Of a stretch of DNA of 64,000 bases, positions 1 through 10,672 are shown one piece after another. Positions within the stretch are counted from its first letter, which is position 1, and every line of letters begins with the position of its first letter. The position numbers were made by a program, and so were the translations under genes. The DNA comes from Allium sativum. Its lineage: Eukaryota > Streptophyta > Magnoliopsida > Asparagales > Amaryllidaceae. The DNA is taken from the NCBI GenBank assembly GCA_030737875.1, contig CM060919.1, positions 808,959,160 through 809,023,159 of the forward strand, read 5' to 3'. The notes under the pieces are model-generated. The model was not told where the DNA came from, searched no databases, and was given only the letters and a program-made list of their open reading frames with translations.

Positions 1-1
1 T

Positions 2-298
2 GCTGAAGTGGTAGAGCCAAATATACTCGAAGAGGCCGAAGTGGAACGCGAAGCAACCATAAGAAAGGTTCCAACCCGCATACTAGGAATGGAAGTGAAG
101 AAGCTACGCAACCGCGAAGTCAAACTCGTCAAAGTCCAGTGGAGCGACGCCGAGGGAGACGCGACTTGGGAAACTGAAGCTAGAATACGCACTGCATACC
201 CTTTTCTATTCGAGGGTACGTCCTTGATCTTTCTTTTTTCCTTAAGTTGCGCTTTTATCTATCTTTTTAGGGTATATTTCCTCGACCTTATCTTTTAG
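2..298 (+). CDS. C-terminal tail of Ty3/gypsy (Tekay/Del-like chromovirus) pol polyprotein, partial
   Basis: The frame is open from the window edge to a TAG at 296-298, so only the last ~98 codons are visible and no start is present. The peptide carries the pattern RILGMEVKKLRNREVKLVKV, then QWSDAEGDATWE and YPFLFEG. This is the usual end of the integrase C-terminal region or chromodomain of Tekay/Del-type chromoviruses, which is thought to guide insertion through chromatin contacts. The family normally stops soon after the FLFEG motif; the last ~25 residues (hydrophobic, Phe/Leu-rich) look like read-on into the 3' UTR. The same segment recurs in the decayed element at 35400-35621, so the two belong to one family. 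This copy has no stop codon here and looks the better preserved of the two. Lineage assignment is from motif recall only. Confidence 0.8.
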   Translation, partial: AEVVEPNILEEAEVEREATIRKVPTRILGMEVKKLRNREVKLVKVQWSDAEGDATWETEARIRTAYPFLFEGTSLIFLFSLSCAFIYLFRVYFLDLIF

Positions 299-814
299 GT
301 AGAAACCCTTTTTGGATGAAAACATGTAATTGAAACATGTTATGTATGATGGTTGCAAGTGGTTGCAAGTGATTGCTAGTGGTTGCTCGTGGTTGCATAT
401 ACACACACAATCTAGGTTTTAGATCGGCTCAATCACTTCATATTGCATATGCATATATGTTTGCATTCGTATATGGTTGAATTGTAATGTGTTGGCATAT
501 GGATGTTGCATTTGTATTGAATGATTGTGCACTCATGTAGAATCATGAATAGGAAAATTTGCATACATAATGGATTCATTTCACTTACATGATTCGCATT
601 AAGGAGGTCAACTGAATCAGTAGACCGCCTGATTTTGCATTAGATAAGTTCATGAACACACACACTTCGCATATGATCATGAAGCATTAGAAGTCTTTTA
701 AGGACACTGGATACTCGTGTTTGATGGATGAGTAGATGGATGATTGGATGTTAGGATATACATTCCTCCTAACTTGAAGATTTCGGGGACGAAATCCTTT
801 TAAGTGGGGGAGAA
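299..814 (+). other. 3' untranslated region and polypurine tract of the left gypsy element
   Basis: No coding signal. The stretch lies between the pol stop and the LTR and ends in a purine-rich tract (TAAGTGGGGGAGAA, 801-814) directly before the TG of the LTR, the place and composition of the plus-strand primer. It resembles 35622-36213 of the second family member, including a shared inverted repeat near 602-630 and the phrase ATTTCGGGGACGAA before the tract. Confidence 0.75.
602..630 (+). other. Imperfect 29-bp inverted repeat (possible RNA hairpin) in gypsy 3' UTR
   Basis: The two arms pair at 12 of 14 positions around a single central base (AGGAGGTC...GACCGCCT as outer arms). A diverged copy sits at 36002-36030 at the same place in the other family member. 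Function unknown. Confidence 0.5.
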
Positions 815-1085
815 TGTAACACCCCGAGAATTCTGTAACTATGAAATTCACAAATTAAAGTATAATTAATTTGAAATCAAAGAACTAAGGGAAACGGGAT
901 ACGCCATTGCGTTCATCTCGGAAAAATACGCGAAATAGAGTCCGAGTTTTCGAAAAACGGAGTCCGTATGAAGAAGATATGGCCTTCGGAAGTTTTAAAT
1001 TAAATTTAAAATTCAAACAGAATAAAATAATTAAAAATCGGGCCCAATGGGCCAGGGCGGATAAACACCCGCCTAGGCCACCCAG

Positions 1086-1166
1086 GTCGACTGGGCTGTC
1101 GACCTGGGCTACCCATGTCGACAGGGCTGTCGACAGCCCTGTCGACAGGGGTGTCGACCTGGTCGA
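1086..1166 (+). repeat. Cluster of GTCGAC palindromes in LTR, including a 32-bp perfect palindrome
   Basis: GTCGAC occurs six times within about 80 bp. Positions 1116-1147 form a perfect 32-nt palindrome centred on GTCGAC. Related clusters sit at the same LTR position at 29526-29592 and 36498-36590. Confidence 0.8.
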
Positions 1167-1322
1167 GCCCAGTCAACCTGGCTGGCCAGGTCTGTGTTTG
1201 GTCGAATTTCTGTGGTCTGCTTTGTCATTAGGGCTAGGTGGCAAGTTTTAATTGGTCTCTCTTGCGAATGAATGGCTACGATCAATCCAAGCAACATCAA
1301 TGGTCCTAATCAGTTCCTAACC

Positions 1323-1332
1323 TCTATATAAA
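1323..1332 (+). promoter_or_regulatory. Probable LTR TATA box
   Basis: CTATATAAAC lies about 510 bp into the LTR. It is followed by a leader resembling those after the TATA boxes at 29742 and 36746. Conservation of position in three LTRs supports it as the element promoter. Confidence 0.6.
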
Positions 1333-2118
1333 CAACCCTAGACTAAACCCTAATCTATTCATTCAAAATTAAGAACATAGCCGCCATGTTGCTGAGGAAC
1401 GACTAAGAGTAGCCGCCAACTAGAGAGAGAATTAGGAAGAAAGTTCTAAAGCCTAAAGCAATTCAAGCAACCTAAAGCCAATCAATTCAACAAAGGAATC
1501 ATATCTCTTAATTAGAGAATTCGCCGCAACCATTGTAAGTAGAGTATTACTTTGGTATGAATAAACAACTGTATTGATTTGTATGCTTGAATTGGGATAA
1601 TAAAGTAATTCATATTTGTGCAAAATTATGTTATTCATTATAAAGAACTACATGCGGTAGTTCTATGCAAGTATACGTTTGGAATATTGCGCAAATTATG
1701 TAATCTATGTCGAAGCTACATGTATGTAGTTGATTGAAATTCATGCAAGTTTGGGGCTTTGTTATTATGCCATCATGATGTATATTTTTGTGCATAAATC
1801 ATATTGCAAGTTCATACGCTCACCTTCCCCTTTTTGTGTATGTAATTATGCTTTGAGCCTCCACTTTCGCATGGCTAAATTGGGCTTTAAAAGGCTAAGC
1901 CCAATATATATAAACGGACGTGTAAAAACGGGGGTAAATAACGTTGGGCTAAATTAATTTAATGAATGAAAACTAAAGTAAAAGGGCCCAAATTCAAGAA
2001 TGGGTTGGGCCCATGATTGGTGTAACCTTTACACCATTAACTTAATAATGGGCCGCAAATATTTACATATCAATAAAGAAGAAAGACAAAAATATGTAAA
2101 TGTAGAGAATACGATATG

Positions 2119-2330
2119 TTTAACCCGAGGTTGGATTGAGTTGTGATGTAAACCTGCTCGGAACCGCCCGGCTGTCCAGTAGTCACAACAATACCTATCC
2201 AATGTGGGAGGTTAAACATGGAGCCCAATAAGGACCCGAGGTTAGACTGAGTTGTGGCGTAAGACTGCCCGGAACCAACCGGCAACAGGCAGCCACAGCA
2301 ATACCTGTCTAATGTGAGAGGTCAGGGCCT
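2119..2330 (+). repeat. Diverged tandem duplication of about 115 bp in LTR
   Basis: The block beginning AACCCGAGGTTGGATTGAG is repeated beginning GACCCGAGGTTAGACTGAG (about 2233). Both halves contain a C-GGAACC-CC core and end in an AATGTG-GAGGT motif. The same paired arrangement occurs at 31218-31425 and 38252-38455. Confidence 0.65.
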
Positions 2331-3445
2331 TAATAAGACAATTAAGGCTGAGTCAGGATTGTTAGGATTAAGTGAACTAAAGACTTAATCAAAATGGAAC
2401 ATGCTAAACTAAACGGACTGGTGGGGGTTAGGTTAGAAAACACTTAACCAACTTAGCATGTTGGCTAGAGATAGAAAACCTAGTAACGGGGGACCCTTTT
2501 CAGCAGTAACCCTACACGGTGTATCATGATACCCTGAAACTAGGCAGGGTGGGGCACGATTACTGGGCTGATTGTAAGAGGTCAAAACGACAGCGGTGGT
2601 GTAGCAGTGTAGGTTCTAACGGGGTGCGGGCGTGCACACACTCCGGCGCAGAAAAATAAAGCACTGGGCACCAGTAGCATGCCTGTGCATTCCAAGGTTG
2701 TGTCGGGTCGCTGCCATGGGACTTGATACACCCCATGGTGGGACCAGCACAGGTAACTACAACATCGGGGGCCGTAAGACACATGTAACTATACGAGTAG
2801 GAGTCGATCATCATAGAATGGATCACATCACCTTGATTATGGGGTGCCAGTTGGAAACTAGTTTATATGGGTTCAGAGATCAACATGGGGTACGATAGTA
2901 TATTCGACCCTAGACAACTTAACCAAGTTTTTAGTGCATGCCCACTTCTTGTTTATACTTGTCATACCCAGTTCTTTATTCATAGACAAAATAGTACTAG
3001 ACTTACTCAGGCTTTATGTCTGACTCTACTTTTCTTTCGTCTTCTTTCTTCCGTTTCCCCCCCAGGTCCTCAGGGAGGGAACACAGCAGCTTGACCAACC
3101 TCAACATCCAGCTTGAAGAAGAGAAATGTATTGCTTGGACTTTCCTGTTTTGAACTATGGCTTTGGACAATCCACTATGGGGCTTTTGCAGTTTATCTAT
3201 GTTTTATTTATGCTTATTTAAATAATGTACTCAAGACAGATTATGAAAGTGTTATGTTATGTTTTTGGAAAGGATGTTGTTGTAACACGTATTTGACTTT
3301 ATGAAATAAAGTTTGTTGTTCTTCCGCTGTTTACAAATATGTGTTCTTATATCTGTCTTGTATATCTGTGACTTGTACTTATAAACCTCCACCAAAATTA
3401 GGGCATTCCCTTTGAGAGTGACCCTAACGGAGGTGGGGTGTTTCA

Positions 3446-3862
3446 ATCACTGACCCAAGAGTGATAGAAGAACAAAGGCTGAGAGTAGAAGCCTTGCGGA
3501 TAATGAAGTGGAAAAGGGAAATAGAACAATATGCTTCTGACACTTGGGGTAATAGTTTTTCCCACATAGGACAAATCATAACACCTCCTCCAAGTGGCTT
3601 TACATTAAAGGATATTAACATTTTCTCTCGCATAAGGAGAACTCTCCACATGCGAATAAGAGGAAGGATATTTGAACAAGAAATAATGGATGATTTTGAT
3701 CACTTCACCAACAAATTGTCTGAAAGGATAGCACAACAATCTCAATATATCTTGGGAAGTAGAAACAAAAATATAGGTAAAACAACAAAAATTGGTTGTA
3801 AAAGGGTTAAATCTCAGCGGCAAGGAGATAGGCTTATGCCAGGATTACCCGAGAGATACTAA
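3446..3862 (+). pseudogene. Unrecognised coding remnant, 5' end cut by the gypsy LTR
   Basis: I do not recognise this product. The frame is open from the LTR boundary through 3862 (about 138 codons), and no natural start is present because the LTR at 815-3445 interrupts it. The peptide is basic and hydrophilic, with features such as EQYASDTWGNSF, ITPPPSGFTLKD and a charged helical stretch around RIRGRIFEQEIMDDFDHFTN. There is no transmembrane segment, zinc knuckle or RT/integrase motif. By position it should be part of the older Tat-type element (or of DNA next to it) that continues to 5961. A pol C-terminus or an extra ORF is possible but not shown. A spurious frame is also possible, although the length without stops in AT-rich DNA and the amino-acid composition suggest former coding. 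Confidence 0.35.
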
Positions 3863-4194
3863 TTTACCACTTTGATGGAAAATATCTACTTCCTAACCAA
3901 ACACGAACACAACTATTGGTCGTTCGCAAAGGAAAAAACCCAGATATGAAAGGAAGTCAGGAGGAACCTACTGTCATTACCACATGATGAATGGACATGA
4001 AACTAACCACTACAAAATCCTTGAGGAAATAGTCATCAAATTCATAAATCTGGGCCAATTACGAGAGTCTATAAAAAGATCAGATTAAGTTCAATAAAAG
4101 TACATAGAAAAATAATTACCAAACATAAGCAAGGGTACGAAAACACCTCCTTTCAAAGCTTAAAGAAACCCAAGATAGGTCAAACCATGAATGG

Positions 4195-4700
4195 ATCAAA
4201 CCCCTTGTCATCACCAATCTGGTCAGGGCAAGGCACCCCCCTGAGGGAGTGGTATGTTAGTATTTTTCCATGCCCAAATCAGAGGGGGCTAGGTTAAAGC
4301 ATAAAAAATGTAAGCCTCCGTTTCACACCAGAAATGGTCATGGTGGAGCATCTAAAATTAGCATGCCACGCCTCTGCTCGTAGAAGAGTACGCCGTGCCT
4401 CTTCATGAACTAAGCACATCTTACCTCTGCTCCCAAAAGATCATGTCCTACCTCTGCTTATGTTCCGTGTTACCCGCAAGAAGGGAACACCAACCCCTAT
4501 CATCACCTACGATGGTCAGGATATGGCACCCCACAGAGGGGGATGGTGTGTAAGCCTCTATCAATACCTACGATGGTCAGTATAGAGCATCAAAAGAGTG
4601 AACCTTAATTCCGTGTCTTAGATGGACCGGTATAAGTTTCCAAGTCTTTGTCATCGCCTACGATGGTCAGGATAAGGCGCCTCCTGGAGGGAGGTCGGGT
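4195..4700 (+). repeat. Degenerate tandem repeats with CCTACGATGGTCAGGAT core
   Basis: At least four diverged units contain (A)TC-CC(T)A-GATGGTCAG-ATA-GGCACC followed by a G-rich segment (near 4208, 4503, 4567, 4658). A block with TACCTCTGCT motifs (4370-4460) lies between them. Spacing is irregular, so unit length is uncertain. Confidence 0.55.
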
Positions 4701-4899
4701 AAGTCCTTGGGCCTTGCTTGTGGATAAGCTAGCCAAGTGTGCCGGACGCACATGATTATAGAGCGGTTAACAAATCACGTACACCCTTTGCTTTGACATC
4801 AAACGCCTAGAGAGGAGCTCAAGAAGCATGTACAACCTCTGCTTCACAAATCAAATCTAAGGGAGATACCAAAACATTAATGCCAGAGGAGGATTTCTG

Positions 4900-5300
4900 G
4901 TATGCAATCTCTAATTACCTGAACAAGGGTTGGTTCGGGTCCTTTATGTTAACGGCCGAATCTGGGTTGGTTTGGCTCTCGTCAAAAACCAGAAGCATAT
5001 TTCCGGTCTCTCATTTTAATAACCCGAATCTGGGTTAGTTCAGATCTTCAAAAATACCGAAAGTGGAATCCCAGTCCTAACTCAATATCAAATCTGGGTT
5101 GATTCGACTTTCAGCTAAGGCCAGAAGCGGGTTTCTGGTCTCCCATCTTGATACCCAAATCAAGATTGACTTAAGTGCCAATCACAACTGGAGGTATATT
5201 TCTGGTCTGACCATGGATATCCGAATCTGGGTTGATCCAGAACCCTAAGTCTAAACAAGAAGGAGCTGTTCAACCTTCTCATTAATCCGAATCTGGATTG
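4900..5300 (+). repeat. Degenerate tandem repeats with AATCTGGGTTG core
   Basis: AATCTGGGTTGGTT, AATCTGGGTTAGTT, AATCTGGGTTGATT and AATCTGGATTGG recur about every 60-70 bp, alternating with a CCAGAAGC..TTTC-GGTCT phrase. This is a decayed minisatellite inside the Tat-type element. Confidence 0.6.
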
Positions 5301-5929
5301 GAAACACATTTCCGCTATTACTAGACGGAAACTCATGGCTCTCTCGCTCGCTCAGGGAAGTTCCTTAGAGCTTCTAGAAAGTTGATTTATTATTGTGTCT
5401 TATTTGAATCAAAGTCACGTATTGAGTAACACTCTCCCCACATGTGAGATCTTTTCTTTAAGCAATATTATAAATTGTTCGAAAAACAAAACCACACGGT
5501 TACAGAAATTTAATACATTTTTGTAAAAACTTCCTATTCATTAGACGAGGAGGAAATTACAGAATAATGAAACGCAGTACATAAAAGTCCACCAATCTTT
5601 CGCATCTTTTGTATTACCGCGCATGAATCATCTGAGGGTTTAGGCTATAACTTCAAAGCTTAGTTGAAAGCCTAGCCCAATTCACGAAGATTTCTGTTTT
5701 CCTTCTTCCAGTCAAAAGCATATTTACGTAAAGCTTGTTTCTCCTTTATAATTGGTTAATTTTGGAAGTATAAAGATCAATACGACGAAAATTATCCTCA
5801 CCACTTTTCCTGTCGTAAAAGCCTTTTATGTTGTCCTTAGTCTTTCTATGCCACCTAGCAATAGGGAGTGATCCAATCCAATGGAAAATCCCTTATCTCC
5901 AGCTCTGGGAAATTGAACTCCGTTGAGGC

Positions 5930-5961
5930 TCACAAAAATTCAGGTGTGAAGGTTTCAAGAG
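5930..5961 (-). pseudogene. Last codons of the Tat-type antisense gene, separated by the SIRE-like insertion
   Basis: Read on the minus strand, the frame of the coiled-coil peptide at 16675-16947 continues here for a few codons to a TGA (5932-5930) if one copy of the AAGAG target duplication is counted. This places the copia insertion within the last ~10 codons of that gene. The frame continuity supports the proposed nesting order. Confidence 0.6.
5957..5961. repeat. Target-site duplication AAGAG (left) of SIRE-like element
   Basis: AAGAG precedes the LTR TGTTG here and follows the LTR CAACA at 16675-16679. A 5-bp duplication is the normal footprint of a copia integrase. Confidence 0.9.
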
Positions 5962-8900
5962 TGTTGTATATAACGGTGTTGTATACACAATTATATGATT
6001 TTTGTTTGATGATAACAACCAAATATATTTTATAAATGTGTTTGTTACTGTACTGTTCTATATTTACATCACAGACAGGAATGTAATATTTATATTTAAA
6101 TAAAATACATCTGTACAGAAATTCAAATATTTACTGTATTTTATTTAAAATGAAAATATTATATTTCTAACATTCAAACAGTACATCTATTTTAACTCCA
6201 CTATTTAATCACTTCACATATTTGTACTTATAAATAAACATAATAGAATAGACAAGTTTGTTTGACAACAATGAAATAATATTTTATTTCAAACAGATTC
6301 TGTTTATTACAAATAATCAGTACAATCACTTTTTCATATACATTATGTCCTCACTATATCACTCAACACTCAGGACTTTTTCACTTATACATTCACAGAC
6401 TCAATATATAGACACTTTTATATACATTATTACAACTCCACAGTCTTCTGTCTTTTGTCTCTTCATTGCACAGTCAGTCCAGTCTTCATACCTGTCATTC
6501 ACCGAAACACACATAGAGTATCTGGAACATAAATAAAATTCTAAATTCTAGCAGATATATTTTTTATTTTAAAAATTTTATTTTCCTCAGTTTTCTGGTT
6601 TGTTTCTCATCATTTTTCATGACTTGATCTGATTCATCTGTGTCTAGGCAGACAGTTTGTATATGTACAGGGATAGGAAATTTTCTGAATGGCTGCATAT
6701 ACACACGTGTATATATATATACACGTATGCACTGCCACGCCAATTCAGTGTGCAACTGAGGAGTAGCCATGTGGACCTTCTCAACTCAGTGCACATGAAA
6801 ATAAAGTCAACACATCTCAAAGTACAAAGCAAATATTCAAATGCCAAGCAACAAATAAAAGTATAGTTTCAGAAACGACAAGCAAGTGTCAAGACAGTTC
6901 AAGTGCAAAAGTGGTCGAGACAGGTTCAACATGGCAGATCAATGCAGCAACTAACAAGTACATCAGTTTAAAGAAAACAGCATGTTCAAGACAGTGGAAA
7001 GGATGGTAGTCAAATACATTGCCAAGTGAAGCCACATTTTCAAATCAGCAATACTACATGAGTCGAGAATGCTCAAGGGTGCAACCGCAAGTGTGGCACA
7101 TGGGTGAAGCATAGATGAATCAGTCAACTCTACTACATTGTGTACATGATCAAGTACACAGTGCAAGTGATACACAAAACTGATGCAAGAATGACAACAA
7201 CAAAGCATTCATGGATATAGTCTCAGCAGTCAAGCTGCATGGTGTACACAAATAACAAGACTGGTTCATAAATATGATGCAAACAGATCAAGACAGATTT
7301 AAACACAAATAAGGCAGCCTATCATGGTAGAGCAATACACGGCAGAAATGGTTCACACACACAAGATAGGTCAATGCAGCAACAAGTGAACAAATCAGCT
7401 TCAGGCAATGGTTCAGCAACATGATTCAGCATTGTTCAGAAAATTCAGGTGCATCCAAGTCAACAACTCAGCTAAGGAAGATGCAATTGAGCACTTCAGT
7501 TTTGTTAAAGTGACTACATGAGTGCAACATGTTTTAGGCATGTGAACAAGTGGTGAAACAGAAAGTAAGTGCAACATGTTTCAAGCATGTTTCAGCATGA
7601 ATTTTATAAGTATAACTTAAAATTGAATTCAAGGATACACATGGAAACATACTCAAAGTGATTGAGCTATCATGGTGAAGTGCAAATTAGCAAAGATGCA
7701 AGTTTTACATAGCATGGTTCATCTCAGAAAAAATAGAACAAATCTGTGTGAGAAATAGATCATGTTTTGGCAATGGATAAAAGTGGAAAGTGATAACCAT
7801 TCATGGAAGAAATCTTGGGAAAGTAATTGCTACTTTCCAGATTTTAGTCTAGCTATAAAATGGGCAGATGTTTTTTTTTAAGAAATGTTTTTGGCAACAC
7901 TTAAAATAGAGAAATTTCAAAAGGAGAAAGTTTTTTTTGGAATTGATTTACTCAAAGCCGACTGTTTTAAATTTCAAATTGGAAAATCATTGATGACCAG
8001 AAAACCACTCAAGAAACTTCAAGCAAGCAACAATGAATCATATATTTCCAAAAAAATTTGTGTTAATCAAAAGGGAAATTCATGGCAACATTTTTTAGCA
8101 TGCTTTATTTTTTTCTAGAAATCAAAATTTGCTCAAGTTATTTTTGGCAACAGTTTTAAAGGGAGAGAACAATTTTGGGAAAGTTTTTATCAAAGAGATT
8201 TTTCTCCTTCAATTTTTCATATATAGCCAGAAGTAATCTATTCAAATTCAAGTGCCAAATCAATCAGGAAATCGCAAATTGTACTTTCTAGAAATACAGA
8301 GGGATAAGGAGCAAGACGTTTCATGTGTGCAATTTATAATCAGCATCAACACAGTTATGGTAATTTTTTTTTTTAACATTTCAGGCAAAAGAAGAAACCG
8401 AAAATTTCAGATCAAATCATTCAGTAAAATCAGAGCAATTAGAGGATTATATAAACCTATTTTATACACCGTTCTCATCACTGGCATTTGATCATCGAAA
8501 CCACAAACAATTCAATCAAAAATTGAAACCAAGCATCACAAATTCATGCAAAGAATCAAATCCGAATTACTCACAATTTTTTAGGGTTTCGTTCAAGTGA
8601 GAACTCCAACAAATCGACATCAGAAAGCAAGCTACAATGACAAGAGCCTTCAGAGATCAATATTCCAGAAGCAATCGATTTTGAATTGGGGTTTTGAGAA
8701 AACCATAGTCCAGAAGTGTCGGCCGCCATTTTCAAGAAAAGAGGAACAGGGAATCGTGTTCAAACAAATGAAGTAAAGGGTGGAACCACTTTTGAGTTGG
8801 TCGGCATATTCAAGTGATTTAAAGGGAGATTATTCTTCTTTTTTAATACTAGGGTTTTAGTTTATTTTTGTTGTATTTTTTAATTTGTTTTGTAAACCAT

Positions 8901-9306
8901 TTCGAATAGTTTCTAGTGTCTGTAAAATACTAGGGTATCTAGTCAGGGTGTTGACTGACAGTTCCTAGAGTCTGTAAAATCTAGGTTACTGTTTAGGAGG
9001 ACGTAATCAAGGGAAATCTGATCGAGGGGATATTAGTCATTCTAGGGTTTTGAGCGTAGGGTTAGAATAGGAGCAGGGTTTGCCAGTGTACATGGTCTTG
9101 TATGCAGGATCTATTCTTTCACCTAGTAGAAACCTTAGAAATGCAACAGTAGGCAAGGTTTTGTCGAAGCTGGGTATCTCTTGTGTCATTTAATTTCTGC
9201 ATTTCTATTTCTACGACTATCTGTGATTTGTTTATTATCCCGTAATATCTTAAAAAATTGTAATTAACCCTATTCACCCCCCTCTAGTGTTAATCTAGGT
9301 CCAACA
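5962..9306 (+). repeat. 5' LTR of SIRE-like Ty1/copia element (3345 bp)
   Basis: It begins TGTTGTATATAACGG and ends CTAGGTCCAACA. TGTTG/CAACA are inverted ends, and the whole segment recurs at 13323-16674 with only scattered substitutions and small indels. The start contains TTTGATGATAACAA, a phrase typical of SIRE/Maximus LTRs. A TATA-like ATTATATAAACC lies at about 8447-8458, upstream of the leader. An AT-rich inverted stretch around 6696-6731 contains CACGTG. Short frames inside it (for example 6258, 7885, 8252) are not conserved as frames in the other LTR and are not genes. Confidence 0.92.
8447..8458 (+). promoter_or_regulatory. Probable TATA box of the 5' LTR
   Basis: ATTATATAAACC is the best TATA match in the 3' half of the LTR, about 850 bp before the PBS. 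The 3' LTR has a variant, ATTATATAATCC, near 15812. Confidence 0.45.
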
Positions 9307-9308
9307 AG

Positions 9309-9320
9309 TGGTATCAGAGC
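9309..9320 (+). promoter_or_regulatory. Primer binding site, initiator-Met tRNA
   Basis: TGGTATCAGAGC begins two bases after the 5' LTR end and matches the 3' end of plant initiator tRNA-Met, the primer used by most plant LTR retrotransposons. Confidence 0.9.
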
Positions 9321-9345
9321 TTGGTTTTTGATTAACTCTAGAATC

Positions 9346-10672
9346 ATGTTTTCCCCTTGCTGTCAGTCTTCTGAGAGTCAGTCCAGTGATATTCCATTTA
9401 TTTTCAATGGAACAGATTTTCAAATTTGGAAATCAAATTTTGAATTATATTTAAAATCTGTTAATTTTGAATATTGGAATATTATTGAAAATTTGGGAGA
9501 CTTGTTAGACAAGAGGAATAAGGTCTTAAATGCTCGCGTCATGCATATTATTTATTCCTATTTTGATAATGTTCAATTAAAATTTATCTCTCATTGTTTA
9601 ACCATGCAGGATATCTGGAAAACTCTCAACACGTTGTATGGAAAATCTGACAACTGCTCAAAACCCTCAACTGCCAACTCAGATTCAGATTTGTGCTTAA
9701 CTGGAGCTATTCATGATGACTCAGACGATGTGGACTTATCATATGAAGATTTGATATCTCTTTGTTATAATTTAACAAGAACTTTTGATCGTCTCAAACG
9801 GAAAAACAAGTCTTTGAAATCTGAAATTTCTGAGTTGACTCACAATAACAATATGCTGAAATTAAAATTTGAAAACTCTGAGTGTAAGAATTGTTTTAAC
9901 TTGAAAACCAATTTAGCTCAACTAAATGAAAATTCTAGAAAGATTGAAAATTAATTTTTGATTTTGAAAAATCACGAAGATGAGCTAATTCATAAAAATA
10001 ACGCTTTGCAGAAGGAGTTGGATAAGGTTAATTCCGAACATGAAATTTTTGAAAAGGAAAATTTGTTGAAATCAGAATCTTCTTTGAAGGAACTTGAAAA
10101 AGAAATTGAAAATTTCAAGATTTTTGAAATTGAAAAATAAAAGCTCTTTGATTCTAAGATTTCTGAATATAAAGTCAAAATTGAGAAGCTTTTAAACGAG
10201 AATGATCTTCGGAAATCCAAAATCAATGATCTTGAGTTGAGTCTGAAACATTTTTCTTCCGGAGAAAAATCTTTGAATATGCTTTTGAATAATCAGTTCT
10301 CTCATGGAAATAAAAGAGGTCTCGGTTTTGGAAAAACAAATGAGTTTGAAAAACGGAATTCAATTGATTTTAAAAATCCTTCAAATCGCTTTGGAAATGT
10401 TTGTTTTAAAAATTTGAACTCTAACATTCTCAAAGGATTTTTAAATCAAAAACGTGATGTGAATTTGATCGATAACAAATCATTTAAAAAGTCTTGGATC
10501 CCAAATAAAAATAAAACGTCTTCGACTAAATTCAAATAGGTTTGGGTTCCGAAGGGTACAAAGGTAGATTCAAATGGTTTGTTATATAAACAAGTCTGGG
10601 TACCAAAACAAATAAACACAACTATGAGTGGTTTTACAAACTTTGTTAGACCACTCGATCCCCAAAATTGCT
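9346..10672 (+). pseudogene. Decayed gag of SIRE-like copia element, no pol follows
   Basis: From ATG 9346 a single frame runs to about 10672 with in-frame stops at 9952, 10138, 10537 and 10670. The N-terminal part (IPFIFNGTDFQIWKSNFELY, then DIWKTLNTLYG) is a copia gag domain of the DUF4219/UBN2 type. The usual gag core is shortened after LYGKSDN, jumping to an acidic stretch (DDSDDVDLSYEDLISLCYNL). A long Lys/Glu/Asn-rich coiled coil follows (residues ~150-300). Near the end the VWVPKGT and VWVPKQ repeats are typical of the region before protease in SIRE/Maximus Gag-Pol. No zinc knuckle, protease, integrase, RT or RNase H is found afterwards. Gag would form the particle; here it cannot be full-length without readthrough. 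The element is best seen as non-autonomous. Confidence 0.75.

Larger units (their letters stand above)
815..3445 (+). repeat. 3' LTR of Tekay-like gypsy element (2.63 kb)
   Basis: The LTR begins TGTAACACCCC directly after the PPT and ends GGGGTGTTTCA, a one-base variant of the expected inverted end TGTTACA. Inside are a cluster of GTCGAC palindromes (1086-1166), a TATA box (about 1323-1332) and a diverged tandem duplication (2119-2330). The same order of landmarks occurs in the 3.45-kb LTRs at 29239 and 36214. This copy lacks their TATGCAAGTT arrays, which accounts for part of the length difference. The 5' part of the element is outside the window, so the target duplication cannot be checked; the next five bases are ATCAC. 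Confidence 0.85.
3863..5929 (+). other. Non-coding 3' UTR-like region of Tat-type element
   Basis: No credible ORF. It contains two blocks of degenerate tandem repeats (4195-4700 and 4900-5300) and an AT-rich stretch from 5380. Its position before the tail of an antisense gene fits the variable 3' region described for Tat/Ogre elements. Confidence 0.5.

Noticed and set aside
907..1300. ORFs on both strands over the GTCGAC cluster
   Set aside because: They are caused by the GC-rich palindromes and sit in the LTR upstream of its TATA box.
6258..8491. Small ORFs in the SIRE-like 5' LTR and their counterparts at 13926-15966
   Set aside because: Frames differ between the two LTRs through indels and stops, so they are not coding.
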